From NCBI GenBank assembly GCA_027315405.1, contig DAHUYB010000053.1:1-64000 (forward strand): a stretch of 64,000 nt of DNA, in the 5' to 3' direction. This DNA is from Gammaproteobacteria bacterium. GTDB lineage: Bacteria > Pseudomonadota > Gammaproteobacteria > Natronospirales > REEB76. Position 1 is the first letter of the stretch. The number at the start of each line of letters is the position of its first letter. A program made the position numbers and the translations under genes. Under the pieces are notes generated by a model, which did not search any database, was not told the origin of the DNA, and saw nothing but the letters and a program-made list of their open reading frames with translations. Positions 26,630 through 34,671 of this stretch are shown here, piece after piece.

Positions 26630-27307
26630 TCAGGCTGCGGAAATAGTCGCTGTGTGGCGCATGTGCATGATTGGCCAGCCACGCGTTTCTGAGGTCTTTG
26701 TCAGCTGCACATCGGGATTAACCACCACCGGATGATCCACATTTTCCAAGAGTGGCAAATCATTGTGGGAGTCGGAGTAAAACCAGGTTTCCGTGGGCCT
26801 GAGGTTTTCTCTGTAGAGCCATGCACGCAGATGCAGAAGTTTGCCCTCACGAAAACAGGGTGTACCAAGCACGCGGCCGGTGAAGCGCGTGCCGTCATAT
26901 TCAGGCTCGGTGGCTAGCAGGTGCGGCACTTCGAGTTCCGCGGCGATGGGTTCGGTGATGAAACGGTTGGTGGCGGTGATAATGGCAAGTGTGTGGCCCG
27001 CATCGCGATGCCGATTAAGCAGGGCGCGCGCGGCTGCGGTGATGCGCGGCAGGATGCAGGTTGCCACGAAACGCCGCCGCCATGCCTGAAGCTGTTGCAG
27101 AGGATTGTCCGCCAGGGGCTTTAGCACGAAGGCGTAAAAATCCTCTACCTGCAGCCGGCCTTCACGGTAGTCGGCTGAGAAGTGCGCTCGTTTGGTTGTG
27201 AAGCGCTTGGCATCCACCACGCCTTGTTCTGCAAGATAGTGGTACCAGAGAACGTCGCTGTCGCCATCCAGCAGAGTGTGATCCAGGTCGAAGAGCGCGA
27301 GTTGCAC
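26630..27307 (-). CDS. HAD-superfamily IB phosphatase (SerB/CicA-like)
   Basis: A 225-residue hydrolase when started at the GTG at 27307: [18 protein letters not shown] is motif I with nucleophile Asp8, IITATNRF motif II, and [12 protein letters not shown] motifs III-IV. The longer frame to 27529 would overlap the divergent rppH start and shows no homology, so it is rejected. The family dephosphorylates small metabolites; the substrate is unknown. It is the first gene of a tight unit with btuC and btuD. Confidence 0.85.
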   Translation of the reverse strand: MQLALFDLDHTLLDGDSDVLWYHYLAEQGVVDAKRFTTKRAHFSADYREGRLQVEDFYAFVLKPLADNPLQQLQAWRRRFVATCILPRITAAARALLNRHRDAGHTLAIITATNRFITEPIAAELEVPHLLATEPEYDGTRFTGRVLGTPCFREGKLLHLRAWLYRENLRPTETWFYSDSHNDLPLLENVDHPVVVNPDVQLTKTSETRGWPIMHMRHTATISAA

Positions 27308-27413
27308 CGTGGAAATCCGCAAGTGTTGGCAGGGCGGCAGGTTAAAGAAATCCAGGGACCAGCACAACCATGTGAGTTTGCCAGCGCCCTTGTATCTATG
27401 GAACACTGGAGGC

Positions 27414-27944
27414 ATGAGCGTGTATGCGGCTGGAATTGCGGGTGGGCTGATCGATGCGCAGGGTTTCCGTGCCAATGTAGGCATGATCCTCGCGGATGGG
27501 GCCGGCCGGCTGTTTTGGGCGCGGCGCACGGGCCAGTCCGGTTGGCAATTTCCCCAGGGGGGTATCCAGGAACATGAAACTCCCGAAGAAGCACTGTTCC
27601 GCGAGCTCGGTGAGGAAATCGGACTGGGATCTGAGCACGTACAGATACTGGGCTGTACCCGCCGCTGGTTGAGATACCGCCTTCCATACCGCTATCAGCG
27701 CCGCGATCTGGTGCCGTTGTGCATCGGCCAGAAACAGATCTGGTTCATGCTGCGTTTCACCGGCAATGACACGGCAGTATGCCTGGATGTCAGTGCCATG
27801 CCGGAATTCGACAGCTGGCGTTGGGTGGATTACTGGCATCCACTGGAGGAAGTTATCTTCTTCAAGCGCCGCGTCTATCGGCGGGCTCTTGCGGAGCTGG
27901 CGCCGCTGATATTACCCAATGACGCGCCGCTACCGACACCGTGA
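27414..27944 (+). CDS. rppH: RNA pyrophosphohydrolase RppH (Nudix)
   Basis: A 176-residue Nudix hydrolase removing pyrophosphate from mRNA 5' ends before RNase E decay. [10 protein letters not shown] and GWQFPQGGI lead into the Nudix box [23 protein letters not shown]. The RWLRYRLP and WFMLRF blocks fit RppH. The start at 27414 has a TGGAGG site; it leaves a 106-base divergent gap with the HAD gene. The N-terminus has about eight extra residues before the usual MIDxxGFR. Confidence 0.93.
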   Translation: MSVYAAGIAGGLIDAQGFRANVGMILADGAGRLFWARRTGQSGWQFPQGGIQEHETPEEALFRELGEEIGLGSEHVQILGCTRRWLRYRLPYRYQRRDLVPLCIGQKQIWFMLRFTGNDTAVCLDVSAMPEFDSWRWVDYWHPLEEVIFFKRRVYRRALAELAPLILPNDAPLPTP

Positions 27945-28077
27945 ACCAGGATGGCGACTCCAATTGAAATTGATTCCAGCACAGTTATTCCCGCAGAGTG
28001 AGGCATCCACGAGCAGCGATTAAGGCCGAATGTGGCATTCGTCGGAATAACGGGTAAATTGGGGCTTCCCTGAAATT

Positions 28078-28581
28078 TTAATCCCCGGCCTCGGCCGCAA
28101 GCCGCAGTAATGCTTCGCCGGTCAGGCGGTTGATTTTCCAGGTTTCCATCATCTGCGCGCCCAGGCGCTGATAAAAGCGGATTGCGGGCGCGTTCCAGTC
28201 GAGCACCGCCCATTCGAAGCGCCCACAGTCACGTTGCACGGCCAGGTTCGCGAGATGCGCCAGCATCTTTTTACCGAATCCTTGGCCGCGGAATTCAGGC
28301 TTCACATACAGATCTTCCAAATACAGTCCCGGCTTGCCGACGAAGGTGGAGAAATTGTGAAAGAACAAGGCGAAGCCAATTACGGCGTTGTCCAGTTCCG
28401 CAATGATGCATTCTGCCACGGGCTTTTCACAAAACAGCGCGGCATACAAATCGCGCTCTGTGGCAACGACTTCGTGTCCGAGTTTCTCATATTCAGCCAG
28501 TTCGCGGATCAGACCCAGCACAAGTGCTGGTTCATGACTACGTACTGGGCGAATATGCAAGCGGCTTTGTTGTGATGACAT
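28078..28581 (-). CDS. GNAT-family N-acetyltransferase (diamine acetyltransferase-like)
   Basis: A 167-residue GNAT protein. The acetyl-CoA site is VKPEFRGQGFGKKML (R/Q-x-x-G-x-G/A). YLEDLYV and the C-terminal WNAPAIRFYQRLGA are typical of the spermidine/thialysine acetyltransferase branch. The cytoplasmic substrate cannot be fixed from sequence. It is monocistronic, convergent with rppH. Confidence 0.88.
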   Translation of the reverse strand: MSSQQSRLHIRPVRSHEPALVLGLIRELAEYEKLGHEVVATERDLYAALFCEKPVAECIIAELDNAVIGFALFFHNFSTFVGKPGLYLEDLYVKPEFRGQGFGKKMLAHLANLAVQRDCGRFEWAVLDWNAPAIRFYQRLGAQMMETWKINRLTGEALLRLAAEAGD

Positions 28582-28661
28582 ATACGGATTTCAGCGGCGG
28601 AATTGTCATTGTAGCTGAACTACACGGTAACCCTGCTGCCGGGTAGTGGGCGGCTACCGGG

Positions 28662-29462
28662 TCAGAAAAATTCGTATTCCAGCCGCAGCACGAAGGCCCG
28701 GTCAGGCGCACTGCGGTTGGCGCCTAACACCACGCCGGCGCTGTATTCCAATTCGTTGCCTTTGGCGCTGGCTAGCTCCCCATAGAACACCGGGCCAATC
28801 TGATAAGCGTTGTCGTGAGGGCGCGCGTATACCTCGACGCCCGGCGCGAAACCGCGGTACCACTGATAGCTTAGGCTGTAGGCGCTGCGGAACGCATAGC
28901 CGCGGCTCGCGCCTGCGCCGACCGGCTTTTCCCAGATGAGATTGAGCCGGTGCACGAAACGTCCGGCGCGCTTCTCCATGAGCGGGCCGAACTCCAGTAC
29001 GCTGGTATCGCCGGGCTGGGTCTTGTACTCATAGGAGGCGAGCAAGCCCAGGTCTGCCCAGTATTCGCCCGGTGCCGTGAGCTGGAAGAGATTCTCGAAC
29101 TCCCGGGCGACCAGCGTCTGCGGTCCACCGGGGACGTGCTGGTAGACACCGAAATATACCTCGGGTTTCCACCAGGAAGTGAAAGCATGGGCCGCGGAGA
29201 ACTGGTAGGCGTACTCGCCGCTCACTGCCGGGCGGCTGTCCTGGAAACCGTGGCCGAGCAACTCCAGTTCACTTTGGCCTTGCACCACGTAAGGCGAATA
29301 CACGAAGAAATCATCTGCCTGAGCCTCTGGCAGACAGAGTGTTAGGCAGACGCCAAGTAATACCCCGCTTGCCAAAAGGATACTGAAAATCCGCTTCGGT
29401 TTGGGAATCGTGGGTATTGTCCTTGTCCAGGTTCTCACGTAGTTCTCCAAATTTACCGGCAA
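28662..29462 (-). CDS. Probable outer-membrane beta-barrel protein of the iron operon
   Basis: A 266-residue protein with a long signal peptide (Lys/Arg-rich start, hydrophobic core near 26-43, cleavage near EAQA). The mature part alternates polar and aromatic residues (SELELLGHGF, YAYQFSAAH, EVYFGVYQH) and ends in RLEYEFF, a C-terminal Phe signal for the Bam machinery. No named family is recognised. It is 45 bases downstream of the FTR1 gene, so it may form the outer-membrane part of that system. Its long N-region leaves the exact start uncertain. Confidence 0.7.
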   Translation of the reverse strand: MPVNLENYVRTWTRTIPTIPKPKRIFSILLASGVLLGVCLTLCLPEAQADDFFVYSPYVVQGQSELELLGHGFQDSRPAVSGEYAYQFSAAHAFTSWWKPEVYFGVYQHVPGGPQTLVAREFENLFQLTAPGEYWADLGLLASYEYKTQPGDTSVLEFGPLMEKRAGRFVHRLNLIWEKPVGAGASRGYAFRSAYSLSYQWYRGFAPGVEVYARPHDNAYQIGPVFYGELASAKGNELEYSAGVVLGANRSAPDRAFVLRLEYEFF

Positions 29463-29507
29463 AAGAACCTTTCTGATTTATCCGGGTGTAACAGACGCGA
29501 GCAGCGT

Positions 29508-30371
29508 TTAAGGGTCGGTTGGACTGATATCCATTTGGCTGGGCGCAGCTGGTCGGGCCGGTGGTGGACGGTGTTGGTGTTTCACGGCTTGCATGAGTGA
29601 CAAGATCGTGACTAGTGCGCCGGCATAAAACACCAGCTCGATGCCGGAGGGCCGCGCGATGTAACCGACAAGGATATGCAGCAACTGGCCCAAGATGCTG
29701 CTCTGGCTGAGAATGTGGGAGGTGTTCCACAGGCCATTACCCAGTGCCGGTAACAGGCCCGCCTGGTTGAGAAAGCCGGCCGCCTGGGCGGCGAGTCCTG
29801 CGGTGAGCAGCAGGATCAGCCAGCCGGTGACCGTGAAGAAATAACGGATAGGGATGAACAACAGGCTGCGATAGAGCAGCGCGCCCACCAGTACGCCGGC
29901 TATCAGGCCCGCGAAACCGCCGATGCTCATGCCGAATTCATGCCCGCCGCTGGCGGCGATGGCCCATAAAAACAGCACTACCTCCGAGCCCTCGCGCATT
30001 ACCGCGGTGAAGCACACCACCAGCAGCGCCGCCAATGTTTTATTGCCCGTCTGGACCGCGGCACCCACTGCCTTGATTTCACCCGCCAACTTGCGGCCGT
30101 GACTGCTCATCCAGATGTTGTGCCAGGCGAGCATCACCACAGCGATCAACAGGATCACTGCATCCAGCAGCGCCTGTCCGGTACCGGAAAACGCTTCGGC
30201 GATGGCTCCGGCGAACAGCGCTACCACACCGGCGCCAAGTGTGCCCAGCACAACGCCACCCAGGACCCACCAACCACGATGGGCGATGCCGCGACTTGCG
30301 CCCAGCACAACGGCGATTACCAGTGCCGCTTCCAGCACCTCACGAAACACAATGATGGCAGTGGCGAGCAT
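29508..30371 (-). CDS. FTR1-family iron permease
   Basis: A 287-residue, seven-helix membrane protein. The first helix carries the iron motif REVLEAALV (REGLE-type), and the second copy REGSEVVLFLWA lies near residue 124. The family imports iron through paired Glu-rich helices. The start is 3 bases after the cupredoxin stop. With Fur boxes upstream, iron-repressed expression is likely. Confidence 0.92.
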   Translation of the reverse strand: MLATAIIVFREVLEAALVIAVVLGASRGIAHRGWWVLGGVVLGTLGAGVVALFAGAIAEAFSGTGQALLDAVILLIAVVMLAWHNIWMSSHGRKLAGEIKAVGAAVQTGNKTLAALLVVCFTAVMREGSEVVLFLWAIAASGGHEFGMSIGGFAGLIAGVLVGALLYRSLLFIPIRYFFTVTGWLILLLTAGLAAQAAGFLNQAGLLPALGNGLWNTSHILSQSSILGQLLHILVGYIARPSGIELVFYAGALVTILSLMQAVKHQHRPPPARPAAPSQMDISPTDP

Positions 30372-30374
30372 ATG

Positions 30375-30728
30375 TCAGTGAGCGGGATGAGTGGCGGGTT
30401 CGGTCACCACTACCCAGCCTTGGGCCGCATGATTGAAATCATTGAAGAAGTTATAACGGCCGGGAGAGAGGGGACCGATGAAGACCGTCACCGAACTGTG
30501 CCCCGGCACCACCACCTCCCGGGAGAGGTCATAGCTTTCGAATTCCGCTGGCAGGCTGTCCTGATTGTGGACCACTAGTTTGATCTTGGTGTCGACGGGT
30601 AGGGGGAGTTCCTGGGGGGTGAATTGCTGGTTGTGAATAACGAGCTCAACCGTGGGGGACTCGGCAAAGGCCAGCACGGGCGCGGTAAGCGCCACCAACA
30701 GGGTAAGGGAAGAAAGCCCTAGGGACAT
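30375..30728 (-). CDS. Periplasmic cupredoxin-domain protein
   Basis: A 117-residue protein with signal peptide MSLGLSSLTLL...LAFA. The mature cupredoxin-like beta sandwich resembles the N-terminal domain of EfeO-type proteins: VELVIHNQQFTPQELPLPVDTKIKLVVHNQD in alternating strands, then LPAEFESYDL and FFNDFNHAAQGWVVV. The copper-site Cys of true plastocyanins is missing; His and acidic residues remain. It probably binds or oxidises iron for the FTR1 permease. Start at 30728 is supported by GAGGAA. Confidence 0.85.
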   Translation of the reverse strand: MSLGLSSLTLLVALTAPVLAFAESPTVELVIHNQQFTPQELPLPVDTKIKLVVHNQDSLPAEFESYDLSREVVVPGHSSVTVFIGPLSPGRYNFFNDFNHAAQGWVVVTEPATHPAH

Positions 30729-30788
30729 GCGGTTTCCTCGATGAAAACGACAGGTAACCCGGCCGAAGCCGCTCAATGCCTCGTTTTA

Positions 30789-30807
30789 AATGCGAGTAAT
30801 TCTCATT
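30789..30807. promoter_or_regulatory. Fur box 1 of the iron operon
   Basis: AATGCGAGTAATTCTCATT matches the palindromic Fur site AATGAGAATnATTCTCATT at most positions. It lies 61-79 bases upstream of the cupredoxin start. Confidence 0.75.
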
Positions 30808-30837
30808 TGCAGATAAGTATATAGCCCTGGTTTTGAT

Positions 30838-30856
30838 ATTGTCAATAATTATCATT
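30838..30856. promoter_or_regulatory. Fur box 2 of the iron operon
   Basis: ATTGTCAATAATTATCATT, a second Fur-like palindrome with ATAATTATCATT, 31 bases from the first. Two sites imply tight iron repression. Confidence 0.65.
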
Positions 30857-30960
30857 TGCATTAATGCAATTAGCAGCCGAAATCCTGTCGTACCCTGCCG
30901 CACAGGCCGCGTATGCACAAAGCGCCTGATCCATCCGCTATTGGGCTAAGGGGTTATCGG

Positions 30961-31197
30961 GCGGGCTGGCGAGTTGCAGACAGTTGCCTTGCTACAGGCG
31001 CAGGCCAGTTTTATAGGGGGGCGAGGACATCCGCAAATCATAAAGCGTCGGAGATGGATATGGCAGCGCTGCTGCGCGAAGTAATCGCCTATTTCAGACC
31101 CAGAATTCCCGCAGCAATTGTTTTGGATATCCCTCGACAGCAATGATTAACGTCCAAGTGACTGGAAGTCCAGCTGGAGCTTAGTCAAGCGCTGCGC
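30961..31197 (+). pseudogene. Possible sensor histidine kinase fragment
   Basis: In one frame, GARTSANHKASEMDMAALL, REVIAYFRPRIPAA and IVLDIP resemble the stretch between the dimerisation helix and the N box of NtrB-like kinases. Two in-frame stops follow, then VQLELSQAL, close to the QLxQALxNL pattern. No phospho-acceptor His or ATP site survives. Read as a decayed remnant. The rest of the 439-base gap (30857-31295) has no gene. Confidence 0.35.
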
Positions 31198-31242
31198 ACC
31201 GAAAATTATTCCCAGGAAAACCTGAGACCTAAACCACACGTT

Positions 31243-31266
31243 AACAAAACAGCCCGAGTAGCGGGC
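31243..31266 (-). terminator. Rho-independent terminator of hemJ
   Basis: On the minus strand GCCCG-CTACT-CGGGC is followed by TGTTTTGTT, 30 bases beyond the hemJ stop. The stem is short but GC-rich. Confidence 0.65.
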
Positions 31267-31295
31267 ACGTTTTTGTGTGCGGACCGCAGTACGAC

Positions 31296-31718
31296 TCAGA
31301 ACAGTTTCGGCTTTACCACCACCAGGATGACGATGGCTATCAGCAAGAGCGCCGGAATCTCGTTGAACCAGCGGTAAAAACCCGGGCTGTGGCGGTTAGC
31401 ACAGTGTTTGAAATCCGTCAGCAGCTTGTGGCAATAGACATGGTATAGAATCAACAATGCGACCAGCGCCAGTTTCACATACAGCCACAAGGGCGGTGGC
31501 AGCCACCAGTCCAGCAGCAGCCAAAGGCCGAATATGACAGTACCGGTGGCCCCGATGTTCATGATGATGAGCAGCCGTCGTTCCATGACCTCAAAGCGCC
31601 GCAAGCTTATCTCGTCGCTTGCCTCGGCATGATATACGAACAGCCGCGGCAGGTAGAAAAGTCCTGCGAACCAGGTGACCATGAAAATGATATGAAACGC
31701 CAGAACCCACACCATCAA
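31296..31718 (-). CDS. hemJ: Protoporphyrinogen oxidase HemJ
   Basis: A 140-residue, four-helix membrane protein of the HemJ (UPF0093) family, oxidising protoporphyrinogen IX late in haem synthesis. FHIIFMVTWFAGLFYLPRLFVYHAEA is the N-terminal signature region with His9 and the RLFVYH motif; the conserved Lys is in LWLYVKLALV. Normal length. It is in the same neighbourhood as erpA and anmK in Pseudomonas-like genomes. Confidence 0.93.
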   Translation of the reverse strand: MMVWVLAFHIIFMVTWFAGLFYLPRLFVYHAEASDEISLRRFEVMERRLLIIMNIGATGTVIFGLWLLLDWWLPPPLWLYVKLALVALLILYHVYCHKLLTDFKHCANRHSPGFYRWFNEIPALLLIAIVILVVVKPKLF

Positions 31719-31948
31719 CGAGACTCCATCCTGACCACATAGGCAACTTGATTACCGCTGCCTGCCAGAATATTTGGGCGAATGACAACTGATCATAAAA
31801 GCCTGTAAGGCTTGTTTGCATGCTCGTAATCTGATTATCGTCAAATTGTAGCAGTAAGTAGGCAATCTTCGTGTATGTCAAGGTAGTCTAGAGTCCGGTC
31901 AACGGGTACCATAGCCGCGTGTCCGTTCCAAGCTTGGATTCCGATTAG

Positions 31949-32647
31949 ATGCTCAAAAAACTTGTGGTTAGACATCACCAGCCATTCAAGGTATGGCTCG
32001 GCGCAGGCCTCGCCGTTGCAATTATTATCATTCTCATTCTCTCGGCCTTTTTTTATGGTGAATCCCGTGCCGGTTATGATCGAATGGCGGCGGCCAAACT
32101 GCAGGACAGCATCGAAGTACTGACTCAGAAGAATTCACAATTGCAAGAACAGATCGTGGTGTTACAGAGTGAACGTGACGTAGATAACTCGGCGCGACAG
32201 CAGGTGCAACAAACCTTGGAGGCGCTCCAGACAAAGCTGCTCAATGTGCAAGAAGAACTAGCCTTCTATAAAGGTATTGTTTCTCCTGTCACCGGTGAGG
32301 AAGGTTTGCGCGTGCAGAGTCTCAAGTTTACGCGTGGCGGCGCGCCGCGGTTATACCACTATCACCTGGTATTAATTCAGGTGCGGACCAAGGAATTCAT
32401 GGTTACGGGTAACGTTGATATAAAGATATACGGCAACGAACGGGGCAAGCCCGTGATTCTCGATGCGCGCAGTATCGCGCCCAAGGGCAACCCATCGTTC
32501 AACTTCGCTTTCCAATATTTCGAAAACCTGGAAGGCGACGCGATTTTTCCCGACGGTTTCACACCTGGCAGGGTGGAAGTCACGGTGATGGAAAACGGTC
32601 ATGGGCCGGTTCAGCAGAATTTTGCATGGCAAAGCATAAGCGGTTAG
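31949..32647 (+). CDS. DUF6776-like membrane protein with coiled coil
   Basis: A 232-residue protein: a short cytoplasmic start, one membrane helix (about 17-38), a coiled coil from about 50 to 105 (LTQKNSQLQEQIVVLQ), and a C-terminal periplasmic beta-rich domain (VQSLKFTRGG, YHYHLVLIQV, GFTPGRVEVTV). It is regularly found just before a bactofilin gene; the two are 12 bases apart here. Function unknown; a role in envelope structure is inference. Confidence 0.75.
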   Translation: MLKKLVVRHHQPFKVWLGAGLAVAIIIILILSAFFYGESRAGYDRMAAAKLQDSIEVLTQKNSQLQEQIVVLQSERDVDNSARQQVQQTLEALQTKLLNVQEELAFYKGIVSPVTGEEGLRVQSLKFTRGGAPRLYHYHLVLIQVRTKEFMVTGNVDIKIYGNERGKPVILDARSIAPKGNPSFNFAFQYFENLEGDAIFPDGFTPGRVEVTVMENGHGPVQQNFAWQSISG

Positions 32648-32659
32648 GAGGTAAGCAAG

Positions 32660-33097
32660 ATGTTCAGTGGAAAAAATCCGCGTCCCTCGGTGCGTATAGA
32701 TACACTGGTGGGGCGTAATACCGAGATCGATGGTGATTTGAATTTCAGCGGCGGTTTGCACGTTGACGGCACCATCCGCGGCAATATAAGTGCCGGCAAC
32801 GGCCCTGAATCCATGCTCAGTCTGAGCCAACATGGTGTCATCAAGGGTGAGATCCGCGTACCGCATGTGACCATAAACGGCACCGTGGAGGGTGATGTAT
32901 ACGCGGAACAACGGCTTGAATTAGGGGCCGAAGCCCGGATCACGGGCGATGTGCATTACAACCTCATCGAAATGACCGTGGGCGCCACCGTGGACGGCAA
33001 GATGGTGCACAAACCCGCCGGCCCAATATTAGCTCTGAGCCATCAGAAATCCGTCGAGGAGAGTGTACCCGTCAATCCACGGAATACCGGTGTTTGA
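32660..33097 (+). CDS. Bactofilin
   Basis: A 145-residue polymer-forming cytoskeletal protein (DUF583). The core is a run of six-residue beta-helix turns: IDTLVGRNTEIDGDLNFSGGLHVDGTIRGNI in separate turns, then VTINGTVEGDVYAEQRLELGAEARITGDVHYN. Flexible ends flank it. Bactofilins form filaments that position envelope enzymes. It has an AGGAGG site and follows the coiled-coil membrane protein. Confidence 0.93.
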   Translation: MFSGKNPRPSVRIDTLVGRNTEIDGDLNFSGGLHVDGTIRGNISAGNGPESMLSLSQHGVIKGEIRVPHVTINGTVEGDVYAEQRLELGAEARITGDVHYNLIEMTVGATVDGKMVHKPAGPILALSHQKSVEESVPVNPRNTGV

Positions 33098-33145
33098 TTG
33101 GAGTATAATTTTGCTTATTGACTGAGGGTCGCGAACGAAATTTTT

Positions 33146-33493
33146 ATGGAGGCTCAATTGCAAAATCCGTCGCTGGTGTTCACCACTGCCGCCGCGCACA
33201 AGGTGAAGCAGTTAATCGAGGAAGAAGGTAACAACGCCCTCAAGCTGCGCGTATTCGTCAGCGGCGGTGGCTGCTCCGGCTTCCAGTATGGTTTTACCTT
33301 TGACGAGAATGTGGAAGAGGGTGACACTCAGGTGCAGAACGAGGGCGTCATACTGCTGGTGGATCCCATGAGTTTCCAGTACCTGGCGGGAGCGGAAATT
33401 GATTACTCGGAAGGCCTGGAAGGCGCGCAATTTGTCATCCGCAACCCTAATGCCACCACTTCTTGCGGTTGCGGTTCATCGTTCAGCGTTTGA
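33146..33493 (+). CDS. erpA: Iron-sulfur cluster insertion protein ErpA
   Basis: A 115-residue A-type carrier. Three cluster Cys are in place: [11 protein letters not shown] and the C-terminal SCGCGSSF. It hands [Fe-S] clusters to targets such as IspG/IspH. Normal length. Confidence 0.96.
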   Translation: MEAQLQNPSLVFTTAAAHKVKQLIEEEGNNALKLRVFVSGGGCSGFQYGFTFDENVEEGDTQVQNEGVILLVDPMSFQYLAGAEIDYSEGLEGAQFVIRNPNATTSCGCGSSFSV

Positions 33494-33541
33494 TTCAGCC
33501 GGCATTGCGAAAAATAACAGGCACCCGGCGCCCGTTGTCAC

Positions 33542-34648
33542 TTACGCGGGATAAACTGCCCCCAAAACCGCTGGCCGGCGCGCGCCGGTGACCGCGGGTA
33601 AATTGCCGGGATGCCCAGCAAGGGTTTCCCGCGCCAGCCAGGCGAACGCCATGGCTTCCACCCAGTCGGGAGGGATGCCGAAATCGCCGGTGTTGACCAC
33701 TGTGCAGTGTGACAGATGAATGGCCAGACGCTCACATAGATAGGCATTGTGGACACCGCCGCCGCACAATAATATCCGCGTTGTACCCGGTGCTTGATGT
33801 ATGACAGCCTCGCTGATGGAGCGCGCAGTTAATTCACTGAGCGTTGCCATAACATCCGCTGATGTAAGCTTTGTGTTTGCCAGTCTTTCCGCCAGCCACG
33901 CCTGATTGAAATATTCGCGGCCAGTGCTTTTCGGCAGTGGACGATGGAAGTACTCGTCCGCCAGCAGTGCCTGCAGCAGTGCTGCATCGACACGGCCGGA
34001 TGCCGCGAATTTGCCGTTCTCATCATGGGGTTTATGCAGGTATTCGTGGCTCCATAGATCCATGAGCAAATTACCGGGGCCGGTATCAAAGCCGTTCACC
34101 GCTCCACCTGTAGCGGGCAACACGGTTATATTGGCGATACCACCGATATTCACCACGACACGTGTTTCCAGACGATCCGCGAACACCGCGCGGTGAAAGG
34201 CTGGCACCAGTGGCGCCCCCTGACCACCCAGTGCCACATCACGACGGCGGAAATCCGCTACGGTAACGATACCGCTGCGCGCCGCGATGATATTGGGATC
34301 GGCAATCTGCATCGTGAACGGGTGCGGGCCGCCGGGACGGTGCCGCACGGTTTGGCCGTGGCTGCCGATGGCATGAACCCCACTGGGTGTAACCCCGGAT
34401 CTGCTCATGAGCGCAAGCGCCGCAGTGGCAAACAATTCGCCCAATTCGGTGTCCAGCCTGCCCAGCTCGTCTATGGCATCGCCTTGATAACGGCCACCTG
34501 CGAACTCCAGCACATGCGCACGCACGGCCGGCGGGTAGGGCAGGAAATGGCTGGTGTGCAAACGTGGCGCCGGTGTGAATTCCACCAGCGCGGCATCCAC
34601 GCCGTCGCTGCTGGTGCCGGACATCAGGCCGATGAAGTAGTCACTCAC
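33542..34648 (-). CDS. anmK: Anhydro-N-acetylmuramic acid kinase AnmK
   Basis: A 368-residue sugar kinase phosphorylating 1,6-anhydroMurNAc in peptidoglycan recycling. IGLMSGTSSDGVD is the N-terminal ATP-phosphate loop; NIGGIANITVLP and GFDTGPGNLLMD are the other family motifs; the C-terminal ILLCGGGVHNAYL completes the nucleotide site. Convergent with erpA. It works in the same pathway as the AmpG-like permease at 42044. Confidence 0.96.
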   Translation of the reverse strand: MSDYFIGLMSGTSSDGVDAALVEFTPAPRLHTSHFLPYPPAVRAHVLEFAGGRYQGDAIDELGRLDTELGELFATAALALMSRSGVTPSGVHAIGSHGQTVRHRPGGPHPFTMQIADPNIIAARSGIVTVADFRRRDVALGGQGAPLVPAFHRAVFADRLETRVVVNIGGIANITVLPATGGAVNGFDTGPGNLLMDLWSHEYLHKPHDENGKFAASGRVDAALLQALLADEYFHRPLPKSTGREYFNQAWLAERLANTKLTSADVMATLSELTARSISEAVIHQAPGTTRILLCGGGVHNAYLCERLAIHLSHCTVVNTGDFGIPPDWVEAMAFAWLARETLAGHPGNLPAVTGARRPAVLGAVYPA

Positions 34649-34671
34649 GTCTTAATTGGCTCGATCCGCGT

